Origin: JBGPIT01 sp041485125
GTDB taxonomy: Bacteria; Desulfobacterota; Binatia; UTPRO1
Length of the DNA: 5,957 bases
Assembly: GCA_041485125.1 (NCBI GenBank)
Contig: JBGPIT010000314.1
Span: forward strand, 1-5,957
Direction of reading: 5' to 3'
Shown here: one piece after another, positions 5,152-5,957 of the stretch
Position numbering within the stretch: the stretch's first letter is position 1
Layout of the letters: each line of letters begins with the position of its first letter
The notes under the pieces: model-generated
Database searches by the model: none
Seen by the model: the letters and a program-made list of their open reading frames with translations, nothing else
What the model was told of the DNA's origin: nothing
Program-made: the position numbers and the translations under genes

Positions 5152-5957
5152 ATGAAAAACTTCCGGGGTAAGCTCGCCGTCGTCACCGGCGGCGGTACGG
5201 GCATGGGGCGCGCGCTCGCGGAGCAGCTCGCCGCCGACGGCTGCCACGTCGCCATGTGCGACGTCTCCGCCGAGAACATGGCGGAGACGAAACGGCTCTG
5301 CGAAAGCGCGGCGCCGTCCGGCGTCCGCATCACGACGCACGCCTGCGACGTCGCCGACGAGCGGCAAGTGCTCGCGTTTCGCGACGCGGTGAAGGCGCTG
5401 CACGCGACGGACCACATCAACCTGCTCTTCAACAATGCCGGCATCGGCGGCGGCGGCAGCTTCGTCAAGGACGACCGCGCCGAGTGGGAGCGTACCTTCG
5501 GGGTGTGCTGGTTCGGTGTCTACTACTGCGCGCGCGCGTTCCTGCCACTGCTCATCGCGAGCGACGAGGGCTACATCGTCAACACCAGCAGCGTGAACGG
5601 CTTCTGGGCCTGCCTCGGACCGGGCTTCGCCCACACCGCCTACAGCAGCGCCAAGTTCGCGGTGAAAGGCTTCTCGGAAGCGCTGCTCATCGATCTCCGT
5701 TTGAACGCACCGCACGTGAAAGTGGCGGTCGTGATGCCCGGCCACATCGGAACGTCGATCATCCTGAACACCAACAAGGTCCTCGGGAAGCCGGAGCTCT
5801 CGCAGATGTCCGCGCACGACGTCGCCGAGGTGCGCGACCAGCTGCTGAAGCGCGGTATCCCGGTCGGGGAGATGAGCGACGACGAGATCCGCTCGGCAAT
5901 GCACCAGCTCGCGCTCAGCTTCCGCGACAACGCGCCGGTCACCGCCGCACAGGCAGC
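5152..5957 (+). CDS. SDR family NAD(P)-dependent oxidoreductase (3' end outside window)
   Basis: The gene begins MKNFRGKLAVVTGGG at ATG 5152 and stays open to the right edge (268 complete codons). Rossmann-fold landmarks: TGGGTGMG (12-19) for the dinucleotide; D37 after the second strand, which favours NAD(H) over NADP(H); D66-V67 for the adenine ring; and N94-N95-A96-G97. Catalytic residues are S147 in N-T-S-S-V-N-G, Y164 and K168 in A-Y-S-S-A-K, and P196-G197 follows. Where the classical fourth member, Asn of 'N-x-x-G', should be, the sequence reads V-C-W-F-G, with C119. Residues 200-250 form a substrate-lid region, and the tail F-R-D-N-A-P-V-T-A-A-Q-A leads into the final helix; perhaps 40-60 residues are missing. 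SDRs oxidise or reduce alcohol/ketone groups of small molecules. With the F420 oxidoreductase and kinase nearby this suggests a shared catabolic or lipid pathway, but it is a separate transcription unit. Confidence 0.93.
   Translation, partial: MKNFRGKLAVVTGGGTGMGRALAEQLAADGCHVAMCDVSAENMAETKRLCESAAPSGVRITTHACDVADERQVLAFRDAVKALHATDHINLLFNNAGIGGGGSFVKDDRAEWERTFGVCWFGVYYCARAFLPLLIASDEGYIVNTSSVNGFWACLGPGFAHTAYSSAKFAVKGFSEALLIDLRLNAPHVKVAVVMPGHIGTSIILNTNKVLGKPELSQMSAHDVAEVRDQLLKRGIPVGEMSDDEIRSAMHQLALSFRDNAPVTAAQA

Noticed and set aside
4750..5904. Minus-strand open frame of 384 codons opposite the SDR
   Set aside because: It is the complement of the intact SDR coding sequence. The part outside the SDR is low complexity and continuous with the shadow.

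Overview
The window is GC-rich bacterial chromosome with a strong G/C bias at third codon positions. The gene families fit a soil or sediment bacterium that uses coenzyme F420, for example Candidatus Binatota, deltaproteobacteria-like lineages or a high-GC actinobacterial relative. The secreted beta-helix protein, with its Cys-Gly-Ser...Pro-Cys...Ser-Ile N-terminus, points to the first two more than to actinobacteria. This placement is inference. I see no rRNA, tRNA, CRISPR array, transposase or phage gene.

Layout from left to right. The 3' tail of a plus-strand gene, possibly a glycosyltransferase, ends at 118. It converges on a minus-strand group at 134-1976: a 34-residue lysine-rich protein too short for most gene callers, a secreted right-handed parallel beta-helix protein, and a YceI-family protein that lacks a signal peptide. 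YceI is transcribed divergently from a plus-strand pair at 2066-4235: an F420-dependent luciferase-like (LLM) oxidoreductase of the MSMEG_2249 type, and four bases later an aminoglycoside-phosphotransferase-fold kinase. A small minus-strand coiled-coil protein (4303-4482) converges on the kinase gene. Beyond it lies a decayed, internally deleted DsbA-family / 2-hydroxychromene-2-carboxylate-isomerase-like gene (4550-4832, minus). About 320 bases without a gene follow, and then a short-chain dehydrogenase (SDR) starts at 5152 and runs off the right edge.

The F420 oxidoreductase and the kinase almost certainly form one transcription unit. With the SDR, and the remnant isomerase between them, the right half looks like part of a catabolic or lipid/xenobiotic-modifying neighbourhood. 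The substrate cannot be read from the sequence. The left half is cell-envelope or secreted material. I found no convincing new defence or mobile system. The points most worth a second look are the tiny lysine-rich gene, the collapsed isomerase with an inverted repeat at the edge of its surviving part, the repeat-bearing divergent YceI/oxidoreductase control region with a two-codon upstream frame, and the SDR with Cys where classical enzymes carry the active-site Asn.
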